42,070 nucleotides of DNA, taken from positions 1-42,070 of the forward strand of contig JAURDG010000001.1 in assembly GCA_030828025.1 (NCBI GenBank), given 5' to 3'. This DNA comes from Flavobacteriaceae bacterium. GTDB lineage: Bacteria > Bacteroidota > Bacteroidia > Flavobacteriales > Flavobacteriaceae. The notes beneath the pieces were generated by a model. The model was not told where the DNA came from. It searched no databases and saw only the letters and a program-made list of their open reading frames with translations. Below, in pieces: positions 33,056 to 41,355 of the stretch. Position numbers and translations under genes: made by a program. Positions within the stretch are counted from its first letter, which is position 1. Each line of letters begins with the position of its first letter.

Positions 33056-35080
33056 TTATTTGTAAAATGGTAGCCAAACGGTCATCTCCCCTTCACCTCT
33101 ATTTCCCCACGAAAAATAGGGAATGAGGGTGAGATCTGTCTGCTTAGTCGTTAGGTTGAGTGGTTGATACAATGTCTCTTCCCAAGTGGAGGATGCTAAA
33201 AAAGCTTTGGCTTTAATAACAACAACCTCTTTGTTATTTAATTTTAATTTTTCCAGGTTAAAATCAGTATTAACATCTAGAATGATGTCGTTAATTCCAG
33301 TACCAACTCCCAAGTCTGAAGATTCTACACAATACACTATTGGCCCTCTTTTTACGGCCACTTGATTCTTGGTTTCTTCCACCAACGGATTTGCTTGCAT
33401 GATGTTAACGGGCATAGGAAGTCGAATTTCTACACGATCTCCTTTTTTCCATTTTTTCGAAAAATCAACATAATTTCCTGGAGGTAGTTCTTGATCTGTA
33501 AGTTGGCCATTTATTTTGATTTCTGCATTCTCGCACCAACCAGGGATTCTGACAAATAAACTCATTGACTTTTTGGGTGCATTAATGATTCTTAAAACAA
33601 TATTCCCGTCCCATGGATAATTGGTTATTTGCTCGACCTCAATGGTTTGTCCTTCTTCATTTTTTGTTTTTAGGTGATTACTGCCATACAGATTTACATA
33701 AAGCCCGTTTGCTGAAATACTATAGGCATAATTTTGAATTTGTGCCAAGGTTCTTGTAACGTTGGGAGCACAACAATTAGACCAAGCGATATAGCCCTCG
33801 CGCTGATTTCCCCATCGTTGTTTGAAGGGAAGATCTTTAGAAACATGTAGGGGGTTGTTATAACAAAATGCTGTGCCGTCAAGGCTAATTCCAGATAAAA
33901 CACTGTTATACAAGGCCAATTCAATAACATCTGTGTATTTTGCTTCTCCGGTAAGCTGTAACATTCGCCAGTTCCACAAAACATTGCCAATATTGGCACA
34001 GGTTTCTGTGTGGGCAGTTGCATTTGGCAACTGAAATGGCCTGCCATATGCTTGATGCGTTTTTTGAACATAAGTAGGGTCGTAAGAGGTTCCATCGGGC
34101 GACACCCCATCATATAAAGAGCCGCATCCTCCAGTAATGTACATTTTTCTATAAACCACATCTTTCCAAATTAAATTTAGGTTTTCGAGTAGTTTTTCCT
34201 CGCCAGTTTCTGCATACAAATCTGCAACACCTGCATACAAATAATTGGCTCTAACGGCATGTCCCATAGCAGCTGTTTGTTGTCTAAAAGGAATTCGATC
34301 TTGATTGTCATCGGTGCCGTCATCGGTCCTTCCTCTAATATCAATTAAATTATTGGCCAGCTCTAAATAACGAGACTCTTTTAATGTTCTATACATTTCA
34401 ATAATGCCCATATAATGTGAAGGGCAAATAGCATTTCTCGCCAATTCAGGTGAGGCTTCTTTGTAGAATTTATACAAGTAATCTGCAACCCCTTTGGCTA
34501 TATTTAAAAAATTTGTTTTTCCTGTTGCGCGATAGTGAATACAGGCGGACGTCATCAAATGTCCCATATTGTATTTCTCAAAGCTCAACTGTCTTTTAAG
34601 CTCTTCGGGGCCTAAGGTTCCCCACCGCTCTTCAATTAAAACAGGGGTATTTATATATCCGTCGGCTCGTTGAACTTTTTCAAATAAAGCAATGGCTTCA
34701 TCCATTTGCTCATCCAAAACTGGATCTTTTGTGATGGCATAAGCTGCCGCCATGCCTTCCATGATTTTATAAAAATCGCCGTCATGGAAAGAAGGACCTG
34801 CATGTTTGTCTTTCATTAAGCCTGCGGCAATTTGAAAATTTTTATAGGCGTGTGAAATGCTGTCATTGTGATACAAATCCCACATATAGGGAATCGTGTT
34901 TTGGGTTTCAATATCAAATTGTTCTTTCCAAAACCCGTCTGTCCAAATCACGTCCTCTAATGAAACCCCCTTTAATTTCGAATAAGGGCTATTTGTATTG
35001 TCTGCTAAAGGGGCTCTTTGACCCAAAACAACGGGTGCTGACATAAATAAGCATATTATTGATACCGAATATTTTTTCAT
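33056..35080 (-). CDS. GH127 family enzyme (beta-L-arabinofuranosidase or aceric acid hydrolase type)
   Basis: A secreted GH127 of 674 residues with a signal peptide ending near PVVLGQ. The zinc and catalytic residues are present: Glu359 and Cys361 in HTETCANIG, and Cys436-Cys437 in SNCCAPNVTR. These match Glu338, Cys340, Cys417 (nucleophile) and Cys418 of HypBA1. Other family marks are HDGDFYKIMEGMAAAY and YITGGCGSLYDG. Characterised GH127 enzymes remove beta-L-arabinofuranose, and BT1003 of the RG-II system is reported to remove aceric acid. Which applies here cannot be told by eye. It lies 11 bp after the large PL1 gene and 10 bp before fucI. Confidence 0.94.
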   Translation of the reverse strand: MKKYSVSIICLFMSAPVVLGQRAPLADNTNSPYSKLKGVSLEDVIWTDGFWKEQFDIETQNTIPYMWDLYHNDSISHAYKNFQIAAGLMKDKHAGPSFHDGDFYKIMEGMAAAYAITKDPVLDEQMDEAIALFEKVQRADGYINTPVLIEERWGTLGPEELKRQLSFEKYNMGHLMTSACIHYRATGKTNFLNIAKGVADYLYKFYKEASPELARNAICPSHYMGIIEMYRTLKESRYLELANNLIDIRGRTDDGTDDNQDRIPFRQQTAAMGHAVRANYLYAGVADLYAETGEEKLLENLNLIWKDVVYRKMYITGGCGSLYDGVSPDGTSYDPTYVQKTHQAYGRPFQLPNATAHTETCANIGNVLWNWRMLQLTGEAKYTDVIELALYNSVLSGISLDGTAFCYNNPLHVSKDLPFKQRWGNQREGYIAWSNCCAPNVTRTLAQIQNYAYSISANGLYVNLYGSNHLKTKNEEGQTIEVEQITNYPWDGNIVLRIINAPKKSMSLFVRIPGWCENAEIKINGQLTDQELPPGNYVDFSKKWKKGDRVEIRLPMPVNIMQANPLVEETKNQVAVKRGPIVYCVESSDLGVGTGINDIILDVNTDFNLEKLKLNNKEVVVIKAKAFLASSTWEETLYQPLNLTTKQTDLTLIPYFSWGNRGEGEMTVWLPFYK

Positions 35081-35091
35081 CTTTTTAGTTT

Positions 35092-37560
35092 TTACTTTAT
35101 GAATACATTAAAACGACGCATCATACTGTCGCCATCCTTGTCCGTAACTTTTAGCTCAAAAGAACCAAAGCCTTTGTTCTTTGGTTTAAATTGAAGCTTA
35201 TTTTTTTTAATCTCAACATAGCCATTTTCTACATTTAGACAACTAAACTTGGGGTTTTGTTCAAACCCTTTAAAGTAGGTGTTTACATCTAAGGCTAAGG
35301 TTTGGTTTAGAACTATAAAAAAATGAGGAGTAGCCATCCAATGTAAGTAGTGCTCCAACTGCGTATATCCATCCTTATCTTCATCTAAGTTGGAATCCGA
35401 AAAATCATGAGCTCCGGAATTTGGATTCAATTCGTGAGCAAGCTCCCACCAATTGGGTAATCCATCATGGTCAGTATCCCAATTTTCATCTCTCCTTTTA
35501 ATAGGAATAAGTGGAAAACCTCCAGCGTCTGTTTCGGTATCAATCATGCCAGGCAATGATGTTTGAGAACCCTTAAACGAGTAAGTACCTTGTAGCGTTT
35601 CCTCAATGATACGTTCATCAATTTCACTGGTAATAGGTTGGTTAGAACCGACATCAGACAACACATTTTTATAGGCAGCTTTGGCGGTTTGTGTTTCCAC
35701 GTAAGCTTCGAAAAAGGGGCGATCAACAAACGTGTTATAATCAACAATTTCGTTGTTTCTAATTCTAGACCTTCTGCCTTTTTCTTGGGTATCCACATCA
35801 AAATAACCTGGCATTACATTTCCGCTAAAAAAATAGCGTTGACTGCCTTTTCCAACGCCTTCATGATCAGCTGTTAGGGCCACAAAAATATCGCTTGAGG
35901 GTCCTGGCTTGTAATAATTGTTGACAAAATTTACTTCATAAGCGCCTCCATCTGTCGTTCTATGTCCCCAATTATACACCACATTATTTCGTATGTCTAG
36001 CCGTCCAGCATAAAATCCTTCACCATCCAGGCCGCCGCCCATGCTCCAGTTTCGCCCATAGTTATGCGCCAATAGATTGTGATGAAAACTGCCAATATCG
36101 CCACCTATGGTAGCAGCATATCCATGTCTATTTCCTGCTTTGTATTTGTTATGTCCTGCCACATTCAAGGCTTCGGAAATTAAAGTGCGTTGCAAGCTTA
36201 TGTTTCGCGCACCACGCGAACTAAAAGATTCATCGATTGTCCAACTAATAGAGCAATGATCTATAATGCTGTGGTTTGCACCTGTTAATCCCATGCCGTC
36301 ATAGGTAGTGCCGGATCCGATTCTGATTGTTAAAAATCGTAAAATTCCATCATTTCCTGTTAAGCCAACGGGGGCTCTGGTAATGGTAATTCCCGATCCT
36401 GGAGCTGTTTGTCCAGCTATCGTGATGTAGGGCTGATTGATGACCAATCTTGATTTTAATTCAATTGTTCCAGACACATGAAATACAATGGTTCGTGGGC
36501 CTATATCTTGGGTAACTGCATGCCGAAAACTACCTGGGCCATCATCATTTAAATTCGTAACTTCTACAACCTTACCTCCTCGCCCACCAATGGCAAAACG
36601 GCCATAACCCGCAGCACCAGGAAATGCCAAATGCGCAGGCTTAAACCACCAAAGTCTGCCTTTGGTAACTTCGCCAGATGCGCCTAGCTCATCAACCCGC
36701 CAATAATATCTTTTAGCACTATAAAGACCCTTGACCGTTACTTGATTTTTTGTGGTGTTTTCAAGAAATTCTTGAGCGCTTATATCGGCGTTTAAAACAG
36801 CCTCACGATCTTCACCAAAATACACTTGATGGGCTTTAACATCTTTTGCAGATTGCCATTCAAGGGTTACTTCTTTTTCAATTTCAACATGCTCATCCCC
36901 TAATTTAGGATAAGGGGAAGTGGCTTGTTTTTTTATATTAGGCGTGTCTATCTCAAATCCATTGATGACAATTTGATGAGCTGTGCTGATTGGACTATCC
37001 TTCCTGTTTTCATTAATCTCAAATCGAACAACAACATCTTCATTTGCACCCACCTCAAAATCTAAATATGCAGTTTCTATGGTTTCTTTAGTTAATGCTC
37101 TTTTGGTTGGCTTTATTGACATCTTATACATGTCATTGATGTAAATTTTAATCTCTGGGGAAACACCATCTACTATTTTGTCTAAAATATTGTGATAGGT
37201 TAACAGGGAATGATTTCCTTTACTTAAGCCACTTATGGTAAGTGTTAGTGCATCTTGAGAAACCAATCCGTCACTTCCCAACTTGTTGTAATAAGGTGCA
37301 CTAACTCCTAATTTATGCCAATTGGATTTAAAATCCCCTTGAATAGAAACCGTAAGATTTCCAAAGGTTTTTTCGATTAGGTTCTCATTTGTAATGGGCC
37401 ATGAATGATAATTCGGGTCGTTGACTTCAGCCAACTTTCTGCCTGAAAAATCAAAATCAACCTTTAGGGATTTAGCTATTGGTGTTGGCTGTTGCGCCTG
37501 TAGAGTCAATGCCAATAAAGGAACAAGTATTAGGGTATAAAAGTGTTTGATTCTGATCAT
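35092..37560 (-). CDS. Multidomain pectate lyase, PL1, with N-terminal accessory domains
   Basis: A secreted 822-residue protein. Residues about 30-195 form an unrecognised beta-rich domain (VDFDFSGRK, SISTAHQIVINGFEID). About 196-310 look like an Fn3 domain (VTLEWQSAKDVKAHQVYFG, YYWRVDELG). The PL1 beta-helix follows from about 312 (AFPGAAGYGRFAIGGRGGKV, ITIAGQTAPGSG, IIDHCSISWTIDESF, NNVVYNWGHR). A calcium-binding type repeat (DTDHDGLPNWWE) and a C-terminal Ig-like domain (FELKVTDKDGDSMMRR) complete it. The N-terminal domains probably bind carbohydrate or extend the catalytic groove. It is the third PL1 in the window and more divergent than the other two. Its start abuts the DUF5703 stop directly. 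Confidence 0.92.
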   Translation of the reverse strand: MIRIKHFYTLILVPLLALTLQAQQPTPIAKSLKVDFDFSGRKLAEVNDPNYHSWPITNENLIEKTFGNLTVSIQGDFKSNWHKLGVSAPYYNKLGSDGLVSQDALTLTISGLSKGNHSLLTYHNILDKIVDGVSPEIKIYINDMYKMSIKPTKRALTKETIETAYLDFEVGANEDVVVRFEINENRKDSPISTAHQIVINGFEIDTPNIKKQATSPYPKLGDEHVEIEKEVTLEWQSAKDVKAHQVYFGEDREAVLNADISAQEFLENTTKNQVTVKGLYSAKRYYWRVDELGASGEVTKGRLWWFKPAHLAFPGAAGYGRFAIGGRGGKVVEVTNLNDDGPGSFRHAVTQDIGPRTIVFHVSGTIELKSRLVINQPYITIAGQTAPGSGITITRAPVGLTGNDGILRFLTIRIGSGTTYDGMGLTGANHSIIDHCSISWTIDESFSSRGARNISLQRTLISEALNVAGHNKYKAGNRHGYAATIGGDIGSFHHNLLAHNYGRNWSMGGGLDGEGFYAGRLDIRNNVVYNWGHRTTDGGAYEVNFVNNYYKPGPSSDIFVALTADHEGVGKGSQRYFFSGNVMPGYFDVDTQEKGRRSRIRNNEIVDYNTFVDRPFFEAYVETQTAKAAYKNVLSDVGSNQPITSEIDERIIEETLQGTYSFKGSQTSLPGMIDTETDAGGFPLIPIKRRDENWDTDHDGLPNWWELAHELNPNSGAHDFSDSNLDEDKDGYTQLEHYLHWMATPHFFIVLNQTLALDVNTYFKGFEQNPKFSCLNVENGYVEIKKNKLQFKPKNKGFGSFELKVTDKDGDSMMRRFNVFIK

Positions 37561-39897
37561 TTAGTTTAGCATTTTTTTGGCTTCGTTGGATTTACCCAAC
37601 AGTACAATGATGTCGTTTTTCCTTTCCTCGGGAAGCACATTTAAATATGTTATAATTTCATTTTCAAGCGTAACCTCTATGGTCGTATTATTTGAAGCGT
37701 GTAATTTGAAATGAACATTCCATTCTTTGGGCCAAGCAGGGAAAAGATAAATTTTTCCATTGGCTTCTTGCAACAACATTTCTTGCATTCCAATCATGCC
37801 CGAACCACCCCAATTATGATCGGGAACCCAATCAAAACCGGGCCCCCAAAAAGCTGGAAAACGTCTGTCAGCATTAGCCATTTTGCGCAAGGTATATTCG
37901 GCAGCTTCATTTGTTAATCCCAATCTAGCAGCAAAAATATTGTCTTGTTTCCATCCAATGTGACTCCTAAACTTCAACAAATCTTTATCTAAAAAGTAGG
38001 TGTTTTGGGCAACGACCAAGTCGGGCTTACCAATTCCGTACAGACCCCAAGGAAATACTGGATATAGCTGTGCGGCTTCAGTATTGTTAATTCGTTCCCA
38101 TGATTTTGCTGGTGACAATACTTTTTGATGATTAATTTCCCTAAAATTTAAGGGAGGTATGCGAGCTTGAAAATCCTGTACATAAGTCAAGTCTTCATCC
38201 GATAAACTTTCACTTTCGAATGCAATTAATTTCGTTGTAATCACACGTAATGCAGCGATTGTGCTGTTGGCATTATTTGCCATTTTATAAGTTTCTACAG
38301 CAGAGCCAGGATACAAGACTAAATGTCCGTTAGCATCTAATGTTTTGTGCCCTCGTTTTTTGGCAAGATATTGATAGTGTTCATCAAAAAAACGAAGACA
38401 ACTCACAATAAATGGAATGTATTTTTTAATGTTTCTACCAGCATAGGCTTTTTGTTCAATCATCATATTACAAAACTCCAATACAGTGTCCCATTGATAC
38501 TCCAACCAGGCATTGTATTGCATTCCTGGATCATATTCCTCTGGTCTATTCCAACCGTATTCAGCAGGATTGGGCAAACCATAATTCTCTAACTGTTCTG
38601 TAAAAGCTGCACCCTTGTGTTGCCAATATACCTCACTTCTTAATTCTGCGTTTTTAAGAAGCGTTACATAATAATCAAGTTGAGCGTCCATCATGTCAAA
38701 ATCGCCACTTTTAAGCATTGGATAATAAACCAGGCGTTGGTTTTGCTGGGTCATTGTTCCACCACCCCAGTTTCTAAAATCGGGGGTAAAATTAAAGTCC
38801 GTATTCGTGAAAACAGGGTCGTAGGTAAACAAGCCTCCATTGAACTTTGTTGGATGTTTGCCGTAAGCATTACAGCCCAACATATACCTAAATAACTGAT
38901 AATTCTGCCCCATTTGAAAAACGGAATCTTTGGCTTTTGGCTGTAGTGTTTGGGTGAAAACAAAACTGCGTTTCCAGAATTGACTCCACCACAATTGCGT
39001 CTGTTTTTCTTGTCTTTTTTCACGCAGCGCATCTACTTCTAGCTCGTTCCTTAATCCTGCATTCCATTCATCAATTTGTGCTGACTGAAGCGTGTTTAAA
39101 ACTATTTTTAAGTGATGCTTTTTACTGGATTTTTCACTAACCAATCGATATCCTTTAAAATCGGTATTTTGATATACCCCATAATAGTTGTCTTCAGGTT
39201 TCATGTGTTTTCCCGTCATAAACCCACCAAAAGTGAGGTCTTTTAAAGGGTTCATCAATTGGCTTTTAACCGCTTCCAATTTTTGTTGCTTTACTGCGAC
39301 ATCAAAAACGGTTTGTGTGCGGTTTTTATGATAAAACTTAATTCCATTATTCTCAAAAGAAATCGAATCTTGGTAGGTTATAACAGGGCCTTGAGGCGCC
39401 CATTTGTATGAATTGGCGTTGTTTTCTTTACCTATAACTTCTCGGTTTTTATAGCGCCAACTTTCATAAGATGCGGCCATCTTTAGTGAGGATTTGCTTT
39501 CAATTTCCACATGAATCACTGGATTAAAAACATCAACCCAAAGTTTGACCTCGGTGTTGTTTTGACTAATTTTAATGTAGCCATCTTCCAAAACCAATTC
39601 TTGATGAAAGCCATGATTGTCTTTAAAAGGGTTTGGGGAAAATTCGAGTTTAATTCGACCTAATTTCAGCAAAGTGTTGTGTTCGTCAAAGCATCCACTT
39701 TTTGAAAAATAAAAATACAATGCGCCCTTTTCTACCCATACATTCAAGCCAATATCACCACCTCCAAGCGGCATAGACTCCGATGCATTTATGCTCTGCG
39801 TTTTCCAAACGGGATTGTAGTTTTCAAGCACAGGAAGTTGGGCTTCTATCTTCAAAGAAGCCACAAGTAGCCAGAAAATGAAAACCCTATTTTTCAT
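37561..39897 (-). CDS. DUF5703-type protein, distant GH95-like glycosidase candidate
   Basis: A secreted 778-residue protein (signal peptide ending near LKIEAQ) matching what I recall as DUF5703; no activity is known to me. The N-terminal sandwich starts with ASESMPLGGGDIGLNVWVE (38-56), and a helical barrel fills the rest. Several blocks align by eye with the GH95 protein of this window. LPLGNGRLG corresponds to MPLGGGDIG, PSNSPENTH to PGSAVETYK (Glu535 for Glu513), and DGNFGCTAGIAEM to DHNWGGSGMIGMQEM (Asp693 for Asp686). LLPALPSVW corresponds to LFPAWPKEW. The GH95 Asn pair is replaced (TMTQQNQ for TMNINAE). I infer an (alpha/alpha)6 glycosidase with a different nucleophile set-up or substrate. 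It starts 6 bp after the esterase stop. Confidence 0.78.
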   Translation of the reverse strand: MKNRVFIFWLLVASLKIEAQLPVLENYNPVWKTQSINASESMPLGGGDIGLNVWVEKGALYFYFSKSGCFDEHNTLLKLGRIKLEFSPNPFKDNHGFHQELVLEDGYIKISQNNTEVKLWVDVFNPVIHVEIESKSSLKMAASYESWRYKNREVIGKENNANSYKWAPQGPVITYQDSISFENNGIKFYHKNRTQTVFDVAVKQQKLEAVKSQLMNPLKDLTFGGFMTGKHMKPEDNYYGVYQNTDFKGYRLVSEKSSKKHHLKIVLNTLQSAQIDEWNAGLRNELEVDALREKRQEKQTQLWWSQFWKRSFVFTQTLQPKAKDSVFQMGQNYQLFRYMLGCNAYGKHPTKFNGGLFTYDPVFTNTDFNFTPDFRNWGGGTMTQQNQRLVYYPMLKSGDFDMMDAQLDYYVTLLKNAELRSEVYWQHKGAAFTEQLENYGLPNPAEYGWNRPEEYDPGMQYNAWLEYQWDTVLEFCNMMIEQKAYAGRNIKKYIPFIVSCLRFFDEHYQYLAKKRGHKTLDANGHLVLYPGSAVETYKMANNANSTIAALRVITTKLIAFESESLSDEDLTYVQDFQARIPPLNFREINHQKVLSPAKSWERINNTEAAQLYPVFPWGLYGIGKPDLVVAQNTYFLDKDLLKFRSHIGWKQDNIFAARLGLTNEAAEYTLRKMANADRRFPAFWGPGFDWVPDHNWGGSGMIGMQEMLLQEANGKIYLFPAWPKEWNVHFKLHASNNTTIEVTLENEIITYLNVLPEERKNDIIVLLGKSNEAKKMLN

Positions 39898-39903
39898 AAG
39901 TTA

Positions 39904-41355
39904 TTAATCTTTATACCAAGAATCTGTTCTAAACGATGACATAGGCAGTCCGCCCGTACTGAAAATTTCTGCAGTTGTAAAATCTTTAAACAAATACCGA
40001 ATGGCTACAGGTTTTTCAACCCTTGGCGAAGACAACAGCACAGATTTGCTTCTTAAAAAGGCTTGTGCTGGATAAAATTTTTGATCTTCTCCAGCAATTT
40101 CAAAGCCAGTCACTTCTTTGCCATAGGCAGTGATGCCGTTGGGGACATTATTGAAAGCTACCGTAACAGTACTTCCTTCAATTTCCATAGCCCTAAATTC
40201 TGGACTCTCAAATTCAAAACCCTCCAAACCATAGGTTTTTGCTAAGGCTAAATAGGCCAGTCTAGCGCCTCCTTTTTTCTTATCAGCTGGGTGAATATTA
40301 TCTTTCTCACCAACGTCCATCACAACAGCCATTGCTGCATGAGGTATTTCCTTTGATGCAAGTAGTTGGGCTTCACGTAAATAGGCCGAATTATATTTGG
40401 CTTTGTAATCATTTGGGTGATATCTGCTGTAATCAAATGGGGCAATTTGCACAAAGTAAAAAGGAAAATCGCCTTGGTTCCATGCGCTTCGCCAACCTGA
40501 TACCATTTTTTTGAATAAGGCCTTGTAGGCAAAGGGTCTGTCACGGTTCGACTCCCCTTGATACCAAATGGCACCTTTTATGCCGTAGCCAATGGTAGGG
40601 GCTAACATGCCGTTGAAGAGCGTTGTAGGCTCACGATTAGGTGCTTCTTTAAAATCTTTTTTATTTGATGGAATTTTAATTTCCTCAAAATCTTGTAGCA
40701 TCTCCGAATTCATCCATGCCTCAACATTAGAACCTCCATAGGAAACTTCAATCAACCCAATTGGAACGCGCAAAACTTCATGCAATAAACTTCCAAAAAA
40801 CCATGCAGTGGCACTAAAATTAGCTGTAGTTTTTGGAGAAGCCACTTGCCAACTTCCTTCGAAGTCATCTGTTGGCGACAAAACCGTTTTTCTTGGCACA
40901 CTAATAAATCTTATGCTACTGTTTCTCGAATTGATGATGGCTTCGTTACCACCCAAAACAGGCTGCCCCATGAATCCCTTCAAGGGCATTTCCATGTTGG
41001 ATTGTCCTGAACACAACCAAACTTCCCCAATCAATACATTTTTTATTTTGGTGGTTTCCTCCGTAGTTTTTAACACAATTTCATAAGGAATATTAGTCGC
41101 TCGAGGTGTTCTTACCAAAGTTTTCCATTGACCCTTTTGATTCGCCTTTACTGCATAAGATGTGGAGTTCCATGAGGTTATCACAGTTACTGTCTCATTG
41201 GGATTTGCCCAGCCCCAAATGGGCGTTTCCATTTCTTGTTGCAGCATCATATTGTCAGTAAACAACGCGGGCAATTTGATTTTTGCTTGTGCTTGAAACG
41301 CTAGTGTTAAGCAAAAAACAACATGTAATATTTTATCTCTCATGATGGTATTCAT
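39904..41355 (-). CDS. Sialate O-acetylesterase-type SGNH esterase
   Basis: A secreted 483-residue SGNH hydrolase of the SASA type, predicted to remove acetyl esters from sugars. An N-terminal beta-sandwich (LPALFTDNMMLQQEM) leads into the catalytic domain. Catalytic Ser119 is in LCSGQSNMEMP, an oxyanion block is IWYQGESNRDRP, and the Asp352/His355 pair is in DNIHPADKK. RG-II carries O-acetyl groups, and many pectin PULs have such esterases; CE20 is one CAZy family to test. I kept the ATG at 41355 because AAAGAAG and A-rich bases precede it. The ATG at 41343 is a plausible alternative with a tidier signal peptide (MRDKILHVV to FQAQA). Either start overlaps the end of the GH106 gene, so translation is probably coupled. 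Confidence 0.9.
   Translation of the reverse strand: MNTIMRDKILHVVFCLTLAFQAQAKIKLPALFTDNMMLQQEMETPIWGWANPNETVTVITSWNSTSYAVKANQKGQWKTLVRTPRATNIPYEIVLKTTEETTKIKNVLIGEVWLCSGQSNMEMPLKGFMGQPVLGGNEAIINSRNSSIRFISVPRKTVLSPTDDFEGSWQVASPKTTANFSATAWFFGSLLHEVLRVPIGLIEVSYGGSNVEAWMNSEMLQDFEEIKIPSNKKDFKEAPNREPTTLFNGMLAPTIGYGIKGAIWYQGESNRDRPFAYKALFKKMVSGWRSAWNQGDFPFYFVQIAPFDYSRYHPNDYKAKYNSAYLREAQLLASKEIPHAAMAVVMDVGEKDNIHPADKKKGGARLAYLALAKTYGLEGFEFESPEFRAMEIEGSTVTVAFNNVPNGITAYGKEVTGFEIAGEDQKFYPAQAFLRSKSVLLSSPRVEKPVAIRYLFKDFTTAEIFSTGGLPMSSFRTDSWYKD

Noticed and set aside
33694..34161. Open frame of 155 codons on the minus strand
   Set aside because: It lies wholly inside the GH127 gene in another frame; the GH127 frame has catalytic motifs and this one shows no domain.
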